Assembly (NCBI RefSeq): GCF_900215205.1
Contig: NZ_OBDY01000002.1
Coordinates: 81,867 to 145,866 of the forward strand
DNA length: 64,000 nucleotides
Direction of reading: 5' to 3'
Source: Paractinoplanes atraurantiacus
GTDB taxonomy: Bacteria > Actinomycetota > Actinomycetes > Mycobacteriales > Micromonosporaceae
The notes below the pieces were generated by a model, which was not told the origin of the DNA, did not search any database, and worked only from the letters and a program-made list of their open reading frames with translations. Shown in pieces: positions 8,721-17,267 of the stretch; the first letter of the stretch is position 1, and the number at the start of each line of letters is the position of its first letter. The position numbers were made by a program, and so were the translations under genes.

Positions 8721-9299
8721 TCAGCTGCGGCCGCGCTTCACCTCGAAGAAGGTGTCGATGCGGCTCAGCGAGGCGACCGCGTCCCAGATGGCCAGGGCCT
8801 CGTCGCGCTCGGGGACCGCGCCGATGATCGGGCCGTGGAGCCCGCGCCCAGCTCCCTCGACGTGCACGACCGGCGAGCCGATGCCGGGCCCGGCCAGGGC
8901 GAGCGCCGCCTCGTGCGACTCCCGCACGGCGTCGTCCCAGTTGGCGTCGTCGAGCACCGCCTTGGCGTCCTCGACGCCCGCCGCCTCCGCCGCCTCCTGC
9001 ACCAGCTCGTCCGTGAGCGCCGCCCCTCCGTCGTGCACCCGGGTGCCGATCTCGGTGTAGAACGCCGCGGCCACCTCCTCGCGGCGGTCCGCCCGCAAGG
9101 CCTCGACCAGGCGCAGCGCCCGGAAGGACGCGTCAGTGGCCGCCCGGTACTGCTCGGGGATGTTGTCGCCGTTGAGAATCTTCAGGCTGAACGCGCGCCA
9201 GCGCAGGGTCAGGTCGCGCTCGGGGGCGGCCGTGACCAGCCAGCGCGAGGTGCGCCAGGTGAACGGGCACGCGGGATCGAAGTAGTAAGTGGCCTCCAT
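8721..9299 (-). CDS. DsbA-family thioredoxin-fold protein (Rv2466c-like), single active-site cysteine
   Basis: 192 residues of the actinobacterial DsbA-like family that includes the mycothiol-dependent nitroreductase Rv2466c: N-terminal FDPACPFTWRTSRWL, PEQYR, the helical insertion, SPVVHVEG with the cis-Pro region, and FFEVKR near the end. Rv2466c carries CPWC; here the site is C11-P-F-T14, so the second cysteine is replaced by threonine. That points to a monothiol mechanism, for example forming a mixed disulfide with mycothiol, rather than a dithiol relay. The ATG start is preceded by a short upstream region shared with the divergent lpqY promoter. Confidence 0.85.
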   Translation of the reverse strand: MEATYYFDPACPFTWRTSRWLVTAAPERDLTLRWRAFSLKILNGDNIPEQYRAATDASFRALRLVEALRADRREEVAAAFYTEIGTRVHDGGAALTDELVQEAAEAAGVEDAKAVLDDANWDDAVRESHEAALALAGPGIGSPVVHVEGAGRGLHGPIIGAVPERDEALAIWDAVASLSRIDTFFEVKRGRS

Positions 9300-9392
9300 G
9301 GATCACACCCTAGGCGCCGTTGTGCCTGCTTTTCCCGCAACTGAGGAGCGTTTGCTAGGTCGCGCTGCGGGGCAGAGGGATCACTGGCCGTT

Positions 9393-9412
9393 GAAGTGAT
9401 AGAGATCACTTC
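9393..9412. promoter_or_regulatory. CRP/GlxR-like dyad upstream of lpqY
   Basis: GAAGTGATAGAGATCACTTC is an 8+8 inverted repeat with a 4-nt spacer. Its core GTGA-N6-TCAC fits the CRP/FNR-family consensus. It ends 28 nt before the lpqY ATG, a position suitable for control of the trehalose importer. A GntR- or LacI-type repressor could also use such a dyad. Confidence 0.55.
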
Positions 9413-9440
9413 GACGCACGTTCGGCCGGATGGAGGGTCA

Positions 9441-10727
9441 ATGGCGACTATCGACCGACATCCGCAAAGGCGCACCCTGCGTGCTCGGGCACTCGCGGCG
9501 GGAGCCGCGCTAGCCCTGGCAGCACCGCTCGCGGCCTGCGGATCAGACGACAACGGCGGCGTACCCGTCCTCAACCTGTACCAGTTCCCCGTCGAGAACA
9601 TGCAGTCCGTCGTGGACATGTGCAACCAGCAGGCGGCGGGCAGGTACGAGATCAAGTACCAGGTGCTGCCGCGCGCGGCCGACGACCAGCGGGTCCAGAT
9701 GGTCCGCCGGCTCGCCGCCAAGGACGACAGCATGGACCTCCTCGGCATGGACGTCACCTGGACCCAGGAGTTCGCCAGCGCCAACTGGATCAAGGAGTGG
9801 ACGGGCGCGGACCGCAGCGAGATCGAGAACGGCACCCTGCCCGGCCCGCTCGCCTCCGGCGAGTACGAGGGAAAGCTGTACGCGGCGCCGAACAACACCA
9901 ACGTGCAGCTCCTGTGGTACCGCAAGGACCTCGTGCCGACCCCGCCGAAGACGTGGGACGAGATGATCCAGATGTCACAGCAGCTCAAGGCCGAGGGCAA
10001 GACGTACCAGGTGCTCACCATGGGCGCCCAGTACGAGGGCCTGGTCGTGCTGTACAACAGCCTGGTCGCCAGCTCCGGCGGCACCGTGGTGAGCGAGGAC
10101 GGCAAGTCCGCCGTGATGGACGCCGGGGCGGTCAACGCGCTGCGCACCCTCAAGACCTTCGCCACCGCCGGCGTGACCAGCCCGTCGTTCTCCAACTCGA
10201 TCGAGGACGACGTCCGGCTCGCCTTCCAGAACGGCGGCGGCGCGTTCCAGCTGAACTGGCCGTACGTGTACGCCTCCATGCAGAGCGACGCGCCGGACCT
10301 CGCCAAGAACGTCGCGTGGGCGCGGTACCCGGGCATCGACCCGAACAAGCCGAGCGTCACCACAATCGGCGGGTCGAACGTCGCGGTGAGCGCCTTCAGC
10401 AAGCACCCGGATCTTTCGTTCGAGGCGGCCAAGTGCTTGCGCGGCCCGGAGGCGCAGAAGTACCTGGCCATCAACGCCGGGCAGCCGCCGTCGATCGAGG
10501 CCGTGTACAACGAGCCCGAGATGGCCAAGGCGTACCCGATGAAGGAGACGCTGCTCGAGGAGCTGAAGGACGCCGCTCCGCGGCCCCGCACCCCCGCGTA
10601 CCAGAACCTCTCCACCGTCGTGTCGGCCGAGCTCTCGCCGCCGGCGAGCATCGAGCCGGACCGGACCGGCGCCGAGCTCAAGAGCTCCATCCAGGACGCG
10701 CTCGAGTCGAAGGGAGTGCTCCCGTGA
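9441..10727 (+). CDS. lpqY: LpqY-like trehalose-binding lipoprotein
   Basis: The substrate-binding subunit of an ABC sugar importer, anchored outside the membrane as a lipoprotein. The ATG at 9441 follows GGAGGG and starts a 428-residue protein with a lipobox LAAC (lipidated C33). The body closely follows mycobacterial LpqY as I recall it: CNQQAAGRY, VTWTQEFASANW, GTLPGPLASG, KLYAAPNNTNVQLLWYRKDL, FQLNWPYVYASM, VTIGGSNVAV, KCLRGPEAQKY, KAYPMKETLLEEL and PRPRTPAYQNLS. LpqY imports trehalose in mycobacteria, so trehalose is the likely ligand, other alpha-glucosides being possible. Its stop overlaps the GTG of the next gene; four genes form one operon. Confidence 0.88.
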   Translation: MATIDRHPQRRTLRARALAAGAALALAAPLAACGSDDNGGVPVLNLYQFPVENMQSVVDMCNQQAAGRYEIKYQVLPRAADDQRVQMVRRLAAKDDSMDLLGMDVTWTQEFASANWIKEWTGADRSEIENGTLPGPLASGEYEGKLYAAPNNTNVQLLWYRKDLVPTPPKTWDEMIQMSQQLKAEGKTYQVLTMGAQYEGLVVLYNSLVASSGGTVVSEDGKSAVMDAGAVNALRTLKTFATAGVTSPSFSNSIEDDVRLAFQNGGGAFQLNWPYVYASMQSDAPDLAKNVAWARYPGIDPNKPSVTTIGGSNVAVSAFSKHPDLSFEAAKCLRGPEAQKYLAINAGQPPSIEAVYNEPEMAKAYPMKETLLEELKDAAPRPRTPAYQNLSTVVSAELSPPASIEPDRTGAELKSSIQDALESKGVLP

Positions 10728-11689
10728 GCATCTCCAGCACCACGCCGGCGGCGGAGACCGCGGAGCAGAAGATCCCGCGCCAGCGTCAGCGCCGCCGCAC
10801 CGAGTTGAGCGAGGGCAAGAAGCAGGAGCGCAAGCTGGGCTGGTTGTTGTGTGCGCCGGCCGCCTTGGTCATGGTGGTCGTCACCGCGTACCCGATCGTC
10901 TATTCGTTCTGGCTTTCGTTGCAGCGCTATGACCTGAAGTTCCCCGAGGACCGGCAGTTCGTCTGGTTCGAGAACTACGTGACAGTGCTGACCAACAGCT
11001 ACTGGTGGACGGCCTTCGGCGTCACCATGCTGATCACCGTCGTCTCCGTGGTGGTCGAGCTGGTGCTCGGCATGGGGCTGGCGCTGATCATGCACCGCAC
11101 GCTGGTCGGGCGCGGGCTCGTGCGCACGTCCGCCCTCATCCCGTACGGCATCGTCACGGTCGTCGCGGCCTTCAGCTGGCGCTATGCCTGGACGCCGGGC
11201 ACCGGTTATCTGGCCAACCTGGTCAGCCCCGAGGGGGCGCCGCTGACGGAACGGGCCAGCGCGCTCGCCATCATCATCCTGGCCGAGATCTGGAAGACCA
11301 CGCCGTTCATGGCGCTGCTGCTGATGGCCGGCCTCGCGCTGGTCCCCGACGACCTGCTCAAGGCCGCGTCGATGGACGGCGCGAGCTGGTGGCAGCGTTT
11401 CACCAAGGTGATGCTGCCGGTGATGAAGCCGGCGATCCTGGTCGCGCTGCTCTTCCGCACCCTGGACGCGCTGCGCGTCTTCGACAACATCTACGTGCTC
11501 ACCAACGGCGCCAACGAGACGTCGTCCGTGTCGATGATCGCCTACAACAACCTGATCAAGGGACTCAACCTCGGCATCGGTTCGACGATGTCCGTGCTGA
11601 TCTTCCTGACGGTGGCGATCATCGCGTTCATTTTCGTGAAGCTGTTCGGCACCGCGGCGCCGGGCGCGAGCGAGGAGGGTCGACGCTAG
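10724..11689 (+). CDS. sugA: SugA-like ABC sugar permease
   Basis: 321 residues from a GTG that overlaps the lpqY stop (GTGA). A polar N-terminus of about 45 residues precedes six membrane segments. The MalF/UgpA-type EAA loop reads DLLKAASMDGASWWQRFTKV followed by MLPVMKPAILVALLF. It should pair with the following permease to form the channel of the trehalose importer. It ends one codon before the next ATG with no spacer, consistent with tight coupling. Confidence 0.9.
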   Translation: MSISSTTPAAETAEQKIPRQRQRRRTELSEGKKQERKLGWLLCAPAALVMVVVTAYPIVYSFWLSLQRYDLKFPEDRQFVWFENYVTVLTNSYWWTAFGVTMLITVVSVVVELVLGMGLALIMHRTLVGRGLVRTSALIPYGIVTVVAAFSWRYAWTPGTGYLANLVSPEGAPLTERASALAIIILAEIWKTTPFMALLLMAGLALVPDDLLKAASMDGASWWQRFTKVMLPVMKPAILVALLFRTLDALRVFDNIYVLTNGANETSSVSMIAYNNLIKGLNLGIGSTMSVLIFLTVAIIAFIFVKLFGTAAPGASEEGRR

Positions 11690-12523
11690 ATGGCCACCGT
11701 GAACACCTCCGCCAAGGTCAAATGGGGTCTGCTGGACGCGGTAGTCGTCGTCTTCGCCCTGATCCCGGTGCTCTGGATCGCGTCGCTGTCGTTCAAGACG
11801 ACGCCGACGCTGACCGACGGCAACTTCATCCCGCGCGACTGGACGCTCGACAACTACAAGCTGATCTTCCAGACCGACCAGTTCGTCCGCGCTCTGATCA
11901 ACTCGATCGGCATCGCCCTGATCGCGACCACGATCGCGGTCGTGCTGGGCACCATGGCGGCGTACGCGATCAGCCGTCTCGATTTCCCCGGCAAGGGTCT
12001 GCTGGTCGGGGTGTCGCTGCTCATCGCGATGTTCCCGCAGGTGTCGCTGGTGACGCCGCTGTTCAACATCGAGCGCAACACCGGCTTGTTCGACACGTGG
12101 GCCGGGCTGATCCTGCCGTACATCACGTTCGCGCTGCCGCTGGCGATCTACACGCTGTCGGCGTTCTTCAAGCAGATCCCGTGGGACCTGGAGAAGGCGG
12201 CGAAGATGGACGGCGCCACGCAGGGCGAGGCGTTCCGCAAGGTGATCGCCCCGCTGGCGGCGCCGGGCGTCTTCACCACCGCGATCCTCGTCTTCATCTT
12301 CTGCTGGAACGACTTCCTGTTCGCCATCTCGCTCACCTCGACCGAGCGCTCGCGCACGGTCCCGGCGGCACTGTCGTTCTTCACCGGTGCCTCGCAGTTC
12401 GAGGACCCCACCGGCGCGATCTCCGCGGCCGCCGTGGTGATCACGATCCCGATCATCCTGTTCGTGCTGTTCTTCCAGAGGCGCATCGTCGCGGGCCTGA
12501 CGTCCGGCGCGGTGAAGGGTTAG
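11690..12523 (+). CDS. sugB: SugB-like ABC sugar permease
   Basis: 277 residues, MalG/UgpE type, beginning on the base after the upstream stop. Six membrane segments are visible, and the EAA loop [20 protein letters not shown] lies about 80 residues from the C-terminus, followed by [24 protein letters not shown]. It is the second half of the membrane channel of the LpqY-SugABC importer. Confidence 0.9.
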   Translation: MATVNTSAKVKWGLLDAVVVVFALIPVLWIASLSFKTTPTLTDGNFIPRDWTLDNYKLIFQTDQFVRALINSIGIALIATTIAVVLGTMAAYAISRLDFPGKGLLVGVSLLIAMFPQVSLVTPLFNIERNTGLFDTWAGLILPYITFALPLAIYTLSAFFKQIPWDLEKAAKMDGATQGEAFRKVIAPLAAPGVFTTAILVFIFCWNDFLFAISLTSTERSRTVPAALSFFTGASQFEDPTGAISAAAVVITIPIILFVLFFQRRIVAGLTSGAVKG

Positions 12524-12529
12524 GTTGCC

Positions 12530-13735
12530 ATGGCTGACATCGTTCTTGACAAGGTCACGAAGAGCTATCCGGACGGCACCACCGCCGTGCACGGCATCGA
12601 CCTGGAGATCGCCGACGGCGAGTTCATCATCTTGGTCGGCCCGTCCGGCTGCGGAAAGTCCACGACGCTGAACATGATCGCCGGCCTGGAGGACATCACC
12701 TCGGGCGAGCTGCGCATCGGCGGTCAGCGGGTCAACGACAAGGCGCCGAAGGACCGGGACATCGCGATGGTGTTCCAGTCGTACGCGCTCTACCCGAACA
12801 TGAGCGTCCGGGAGAACATGGCTTTCCCGCTGAAGCTGGCGAAGATGGACAAGGCCACGATCAACCAGAAGGTGGAGGAGGCGGCCCGCGTCCTGGAGCT
12901 GACGGATTACCTGGACCGCAAGCCGGCCAACCTGTCCGGTGGCCAGCGCCAGCGGGTCGCTATGGGACGGGCGATCGTCCGCAGTCCGAAGGCGTTCCTC
13001 ATGGACGAGCCGCTGTCCAACCTCGACGCGAAACTGCGGGTGCAGATGCGTACGCAGGTCTCGCGCCTGCAGAAGCAGCTGGGCACCACGACGGTCTACG
13101 TGACGCACGACCAGACCGAGGCCATGACGCTGGGCGACCGGGTCGTGGTCATGCGCGGCGGCTACATCCAGCAGGTCGGCGACCCGCAGACCCTGTACGA
13201 CAACCCGGTGAACCTCTTCGTGGCCGGTTTCATCGGCTCGCCGTCGATGAACTTCCTGCCGGCCGCGGTCGAGGAGTCGATGTTGCGCACGCCCCTCGGC
13301 GACCTGCCGCTGGGTGAGCGGATGAAGAGGACGCTCGGCGCGAGCGACGCACCGCGCCAGCTGATCGTCGGCATCCGCCCCGAGCACTTCGAGGACGCCC
13401 GACTGATCGACGACACCCAGCGGGCGAAGGGCTTCGAGTTCACCGCCCCGGTCGACCTGGTCGAGTCGATGGGCTCGGACAAGTACGTCTACTTCACGAT
13501 CGAAGGTGAGCACGCGGCCTCCCCGGACCTGGAGGACCTGGCCGCCGACGCGGGCGGCGCTGACCTGCCGCCGCAGGACAGCCTGGTGACCCGCCTGTCG
13601 GCCGAGTCGCGGGTGCGCGACGGCGCCGACGCCAAGGTCTGGATGAACCTCGACAAGATCCACCTCTTCGACCCGCGCGACGGCAAGAACATCACCCTGC
13701 ACGAAGGCCGCGCGGCCGGAGTGACAGCGTCCTGA
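12530..13735 (+). CDS. sugC: SugC/MsmK-type ABC sugar importer ATPase
   Basis: 401 residues. Walker A GPSGCGKST (residues 38-46), Q-loop FQSYALYPNMSV, signature LSGGQRQRVAMGRAIVRSP, Walker B FLMDEPLSNLDAKLR, switch histidine VTHDQTEAMT. After about residue 240 comes the TOBE/MalK regulatory domain (IVGIRPEHFEDA, then a beta-rich tail). It contains an acidic insertion (about residues 325-355) inside the tail. It energises the trehalose importer; MalK-type ATPases of this group can also serve other sugar permeases, so sharing is possible. A hairpin closes the operon. Confidence 0.92.
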   Translation: MADIVLDKVTKSYPDGTTAVHGIDLEIADGEFIILVGPSGCGKSTTLNMIAGLEDITSGELRIGGQRVNDKAPKDRDIAMVFQSYALYPNMSVRENMAFPLKLAKMDKATINQKVEEAARVLELTDYLDRKPANLSGGQRQRVAMGRAIVRSPKAFLMDEPLSNLDAKLRVQMRTQVSRLQKQLGTTTVYVTHDQTEAMTLGDRVVVMRGGYIQQVGDPQTLYDNPVNLFVAGFIGSPSMNFLPAAVEESMLRTPLGDLPLGERMKRTLGASDAPRQLIVGIRPEHFEDARLIDDTQRAKGFEFTAPVDLVESMGSDKYVYFTIEGEHAASPDLEDLAADAGGADLPPQDSLVTRLSAESRVRDGADAKVWMNLDKIHLFDPRDGKNITLHEGRAAGVTAS

Positions 13736-13742
13736 GTAGAGG

Positions 13743-13777
13743 AACGGCGGGTGCCCGCGGCGCGGGCGCTCGCCGTT
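13743..13777. terminator. hairpin terminator between sugC and the convergent response regulator
   Basis: AACGGCGGGTGCCCGC pairs with GCGGGCGCTCGCCGTT across a 3-nt loop, with two imperfect pairs. It fills the 41-bp gap between convergent genes and touches the stop region of the response regulator. Confidence 0.65.
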
Positions 13778-14454
13778 CACAGCAACTCCGCATCGTGGAC
13801 GAGCAGTGCTACCTGTACGCGGTTGTTCAGCGCGAGCTTGGACATGACGCGCGAGACGTGGCCCTTCACGGTGGGCAGGCTCATGCCGAGGGCGGTGCCG
13901 ATCTCGGCGTTGGAGCTGCCCCCGCCCAGGCAGATGGCCACCTCGTGCTCACGATCGGTCAGAACCTTGAGCTTCGACTTGGCCTTGGCCCGCCGCGAGC
14001 CGGCCGCGGGATCGGCGACGTAGTCGACCACCTTGCGGATCACCGCCGGCGACAACATGCTCTCGCCGGCCGAGACCCGCCGCACGGCCGCGATGATCTC
14101 CTGCGGCTCCGTGTCCTTGAGAAGGAAACCGCTGGCCCCGCACCGCAGCGACTCGACGACGTATTCGTCGATGTTGAACGTCGTCAGCATGATGATCTGC
14201 GGCGCCGCCGGACGGCTCCGGATGCGCTGGGTGGCGAGCATGCCGTCGAGCTTCGGCATCCGAATGTCCATGAGCATGACGTCGGGCCAGTTCGCCGCGG
14301 CCACGGTGATCGCCTCGACCCCGTTCTCCGCCTCGCCCACGACCTCGATGTCGGGCTGCTGCCGGAAGAGCAGCCGCAGCGCCCCGCGAACCATCGCGTC
14401 GTCGTCGACGATCGCCAGCCGGATGGGCCGTTGCCCCTCGCCTATTCCCGCCAT
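13777..14454 (-). CDS. NarL/LuxR-type response regulator
   Basis: 225 residues from the ATG at 14454 (MAGIGEGQRPIRLAIVDDD), which overlaps the 3' end of the kinase gene by 13 bp. The receiver domain has the acidic pocket D17-D19, phospho-acceptor D63 in LMDIRMPK, the conserved Thr in MLTTFN and Lys in FLLKD. A LuxR helix-turn-helix (LTDREHEVAICLGGGSSNAEIGTALGMSLPTVKGHVSRV) fills the C-terminus. It is the DNA-binding partner of the adjacent histidine kinase. Targets are unknown. Confidence 0.92.
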   Translation of the reverse strand: MAGIGEGQRPIRLAIVDDDAMVRGALRLLFRQQPDIEVVGEAENGVEAITVAAANWPDVMLMDIRMPKLDGMLATQRIRSRPAAPQIIMLTTFNIDEYVVESLRCGASGFLLKDTEPQEIIAAVRRVSAGESMLSPAVIRKVVDYVADPAAGSRRAKAKSKLKVLTDREHEVAICLGGGSSNAEIGTALGMSLPTVKGHVSRVMSKLALNNRVQVALLVHDAELL

Positions 14455-15707
14455 GGCAACCAGGCCTCGAAACGGAAGCGCTCGTCCTCGGGCCCATACT
14501 CCACACGCCCGCCCACCAGCGCGGCTCGCTCCCCGGCCCCGACCAGCCCACTGCCCGACCCGGGAACACGGTCCGCGCTCCCGCCGGGCGTGGGCACGCC
14601 GCCTTCGCTCACTGTGCTGTCCCATTCGGCATGGCCGTGCCAGGCGGGGTTGACACCGCCTGCCTCGTTGGGCAGCGCGTTGGTGACCAGGATGCGCAGG
14701 TCGCCGCCGGTGGCGCCGTCGAGGCGAACGTCGACCGACTCGCCGGGCGCGTGTTTGCGAGCGTTGGTCAGAGCCTCCTGGAGCAGCCGGTAGGCCGTGC
14801 GTCCGAGCACGGGTGACGGCTCGACACGAGGCCTCAACCAGACCAGGTCGATCGTCATGCCGGCGGTGCGAGCGCCGTCTACCAGCTCCTCCACGTCGGC
14901 CAGGCCGGGCTGTGGCGGCTCCGGCTCTGACAGGTCGCCCTCACGTAGCGCTCCGATGACGGCGCGCAGCTCCTCCAGTGCCTCGTGCGCACTCTGCCGG
15001 ATCGTGCGGGCGGCCGCCGCGATCTCCGCGGGCGGCGCGTCGCTGCTCACCTCGAGCGCACCGGCGTGCAGGCTCACCATCGACATGCTGTGCGCCAGCA
15101 CGTCGTGCATCTCGCGGGCGATACGCGACCGCTCGGTGAGCCGCGCCTGGTCGATCCGCAGCTGCTGCTCCTCGCGCGCCCGCAGTGCTTCCTGGCGCAG
15201 TGACAGAGTCAGCCGCCGGTACGCCCTCAGGAACAGGCCCCAGCCGATCGTGGCGAGGCCGGTCGCGGCGCGCATCACGATGTCGACCCACAGCGGGAAC
15301 GGCGGGCTGTCCTGCAGCGCGTAATACACGATGCCGGTGGTGACATGGGCGGCGGCCAGGATGAAGACGACTTTGGCCCGATAACGGATCGCGACCGTGA
15401 AGAGCGCGATGAGGATGGCGCCCGTCGCCATCACCGAGACGGTGCCGATGGGCAGAAGGATCAGGCAGACGGCGAGCGGCCATCGCCGTCGAGCGAACAG
15501 CGTGAGCGCGCACAGGACGCCGACCACCACATCGGCCTGCCAGGGAATCGCGGCCGAGGGCGAGGTCGCGTCGCCGAGCGGCACCATGATGGCGCCGTAG
15601 AGCAGAGCACACAGGACAGCGATGAGGTCGGCGACCCGGTCACGGAGGGCCGAGCGCCGGGCAACCGGCGGATCGGGCACCAGCAATCGGAACGGCAGCG
15701 ACGACAT
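14442..15707 (-). CDS. sensor histidine kinase, HisKA_3 type
   Basis: 421 residues from the ATG at 15707 (MSSLPFRLLVPDPP); the frame stays open further upstream but without a convincing start. Four to five membrane segments (about 30-165) form a small sensor. The phospho-acceptor helix reads REMHDVLAHSMSMVSLHAGA, the dimer interface AHEALEELRAVIGALREGD, and the ATPase has AYRLLQEALTNARKHAPG and GSGLVGAGERAALVGG. An unusual insertion of about 35 residues rich in Gly and Pro (NPAWHGHAEWDSTVSEGG region) lies inside the ATPase domain. It overlaps its response regulator and is divergent from the hydrolase gene. Confidence 0.9.
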   Translation of the reverse strand: MSSLPFRLLVPDPPVARRSALRDRVADLIAVLCALLYGAIMVPLGDATSPSAAIPWQADVVVGVLCALTLFARRRWPLAVCLILLPIGTVSVMATGAILIALFTVAIRYRAKVVFILAAAHVTTGIVYYALQDSPPFPLWVDIVMRAATGLATIGWGLFLRAYRRLTLSLRQEALRAREEQQLRIDQARLTERSRIAREMHDVLAHSMSMVSLHAGALEVSSDAPPAEIAAAARTIRQSAHEALEELRAVIGALREGDLSEPEPPQPGLADVEELVDGARTAGMTIDLVWLRPRVEPSPVLGRTAYRLLQEALTNARKHAPGESVDVRLDGATGGDLRILVTNALPNEAGGVNPAWHGHAEWDSTVSEGGVPTPGGSADRVPGSGSGLVGAGERAALVGGRVEYGPEDERFRFEAWLPWRE

Positions 15708-15817
15708 GACCCGCAGCTTACGAGGGCGGGCGTCCGTTGAGGACCTACCAAAGTATGGCCTCGACCCCTTCCAAAGCATCGTGCGCCCGGCCCGCCTCCT
15801 CCGCGATCCTCTGGCGC

Positions 15818-17161
15818 ATGACATCGATTCTGTGGACGGCGCTCGCGGCCGGCTGGGGCGTCACCGCCGGCCTCTGGACCCCGCGCGGCCCGCTCACGAT
15901 CACCGAAGCGCTGTGCTCGGTGATCGTCAGCGCGGCGATCGGCCTGGCCGCCGGACGCCGCGGCCGCTCCCGCCTGGTGATGGTCCTGGTCCCCTTGGCC
16001 TTCCTATTAGGGCTCGAGACAGCCCGCTCCCGCTACGCCGGGCCGTCGACCGGGCCACCGCACGCCAGCGCGTTCGGTTTCGTCGCGCTGGTCGCCGGTC
16101 GCGGCCTGCAAGCCACGCTCACACTTCTCCCGATGATGCTCGGGCTGGTCATCGGCCGGGGCGTCAGCCGGCGACTCGGGCAGGTCCTGGTCGCGCTGCC
16201 GGCCGCGGGGGTGCTGCTCCTGACCGCCGCGATCGCCGTCCCGGCCCGCACCGCGCCGATCCAGGGCGGCGTCGCCGACCTGGCCACGGTCGGCCGGCTC
16301 AACGTCATGATCCGGGGTGTGGACGCCGGCGCGCCCGTGCTCCTGTTCGTTCCGGGCGCGCCGGGTGGCTCCGAGCTCGGCGCTGTCCGCAACCATCTCG
16401 GCGCGGTCGAGCAGCGCTTCGTGATGGCGACCCTCGACCGCCGGGGCGGCGGCGCCTCCTATCCGGCGCTCGATCCGGCCTCCCACGCCACGCTCGACCG
16501 GATGGTGCGGGACATCCTCGACGTCACGGACTACCTACGGCAGCGCTTCCGCCACGACAAGATCTATCTGCTCGGGCACTCGGGTGGCTCGGTCCTGTCG
16601 GTGCTCGCGCTGCAGCGCGCCCCGGAGAAGTTCGCCGCCTACATCGGCGCCGGCCAGGCCGTCGACCTGCGGGCCAGCGACCGGATCTTCTACGACGACA
16701 TCCTGGCCTGGGCCCGGGCCACCGGCCGGGACGACGTCGCCCAGCAGCTCACCGGCCAAGGGCCGCCACCCTACGAGGACGTCTGGGGATACGAGCCGAT
16801 CATGTTGTATGAGAACGAGGCGTACGCGCAGCCGTCCCTCGGTTTCGAGATCGGCGTCCGCGAGTACACGGTGCTGCAGAAGGCTCACACGATCAACGCG
16901 ATCCTCGACACGTGGTCGGTGCTCTACCCGCAGATGCAGGAGATCGATCTGCGCCGCGACGCGCCCAGCATGCCAGTGCCGGCCTGGTTCGTGCAGGGCG
17001 CCGGCGAGATGCGCGGCCTCGAGGTGATCTTCGACGAGTGGTACGAGCAGTTGCGCGCACCGAGAAAAGAGCTCGTGGTGATCGGTGGCGCGGGCCACCG
17101 GGCGATCTTCGAGCAGCCGGGCCGATTCGTGACGGTGCTGGACGATGTTCTGGCCGGCTGA
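15818..17161 (+). CDS. alpha/beta hydrolase with N-terminal membrane domain
   Basis: 447 residues from the ATG at 15818 (MTSILWTALAAGWGV). About five hydrophobic segments occupy residues 5-160, then comes an alpha/beta-hydrolase domain, probably extracytoplasmic: oxyanion region LLFVPGAPGGS, nucleophile elbow LLGHSGGSVLSVLAL, and a C-terminal VIGGAGHRAIFEQP carrying the likely catalytic histidine. This resembles prolyl-aminopeptidase-like hydrolases, but substrate is not deducible. Divergent from the two-component kinase, which may control it. Confidence 0.8.
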   Translation: MTSILWTALAAGWGVTAGLWTPRGPLTITEALCSVIVSAAIGLAAGRRGRSRLVMVLVPLAFLLGLETARSRYAGPSTGPPHASAFGFVALVAGRGLQATLTLLPMMLGLVIGRGVSRRLGQVLVALPAAGVLLLTAAIAVPARTAPIQGGVADLATVGRLNVMIRGVDAGAPVLLFVPGAPGGSELGAVRNHLGAVEQRFVMATLDRRGGGASYPALDPASHATLDRMVRDILDVTDYLRQRFRHDKIYLLGHSGGSVLSVLALQRAPEKFAAYIGAGQAVDLRASDRIFYDDILAWARATGRDDVAQQLTGQGPPPYEDVWGYEPIMLYENEAYAQPSLGFEIGVREYTVLQKAHTINAILDTWSVLYPQMQEIDLRRDAPSMPVPAWFVQGAGEMRGLEVIFDEWYEQLRAPRKELVVIGGAGHRAIFEQPGRFVTVLDDVLAG

Positions 17162-17267
17162 CCAAGAGGCCGGCGGCGCCGGTGCCATGCACACACCCGA
17201 GGGTGGTGCGGGCCGGTGGCCCAAGCGGAGGCTCTCGATCCCCTTGAACCACCGGCAGTCATCTTCG

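Noticed and set aside
9209..13780. A 1523-codon minus-strand frame opposite the lpqY-sugABC operon
   Set aside because: Same low-complexity composition, antisense to four recognisable genes.
17162..17267. Possible tRNA-like fold in the gap after the membrane hydrolase
   Set aside because: GGTGG/CCACC can pair, but no anticodon arm, T-arm sequence or CCA-compatible acceptor stem can be built.
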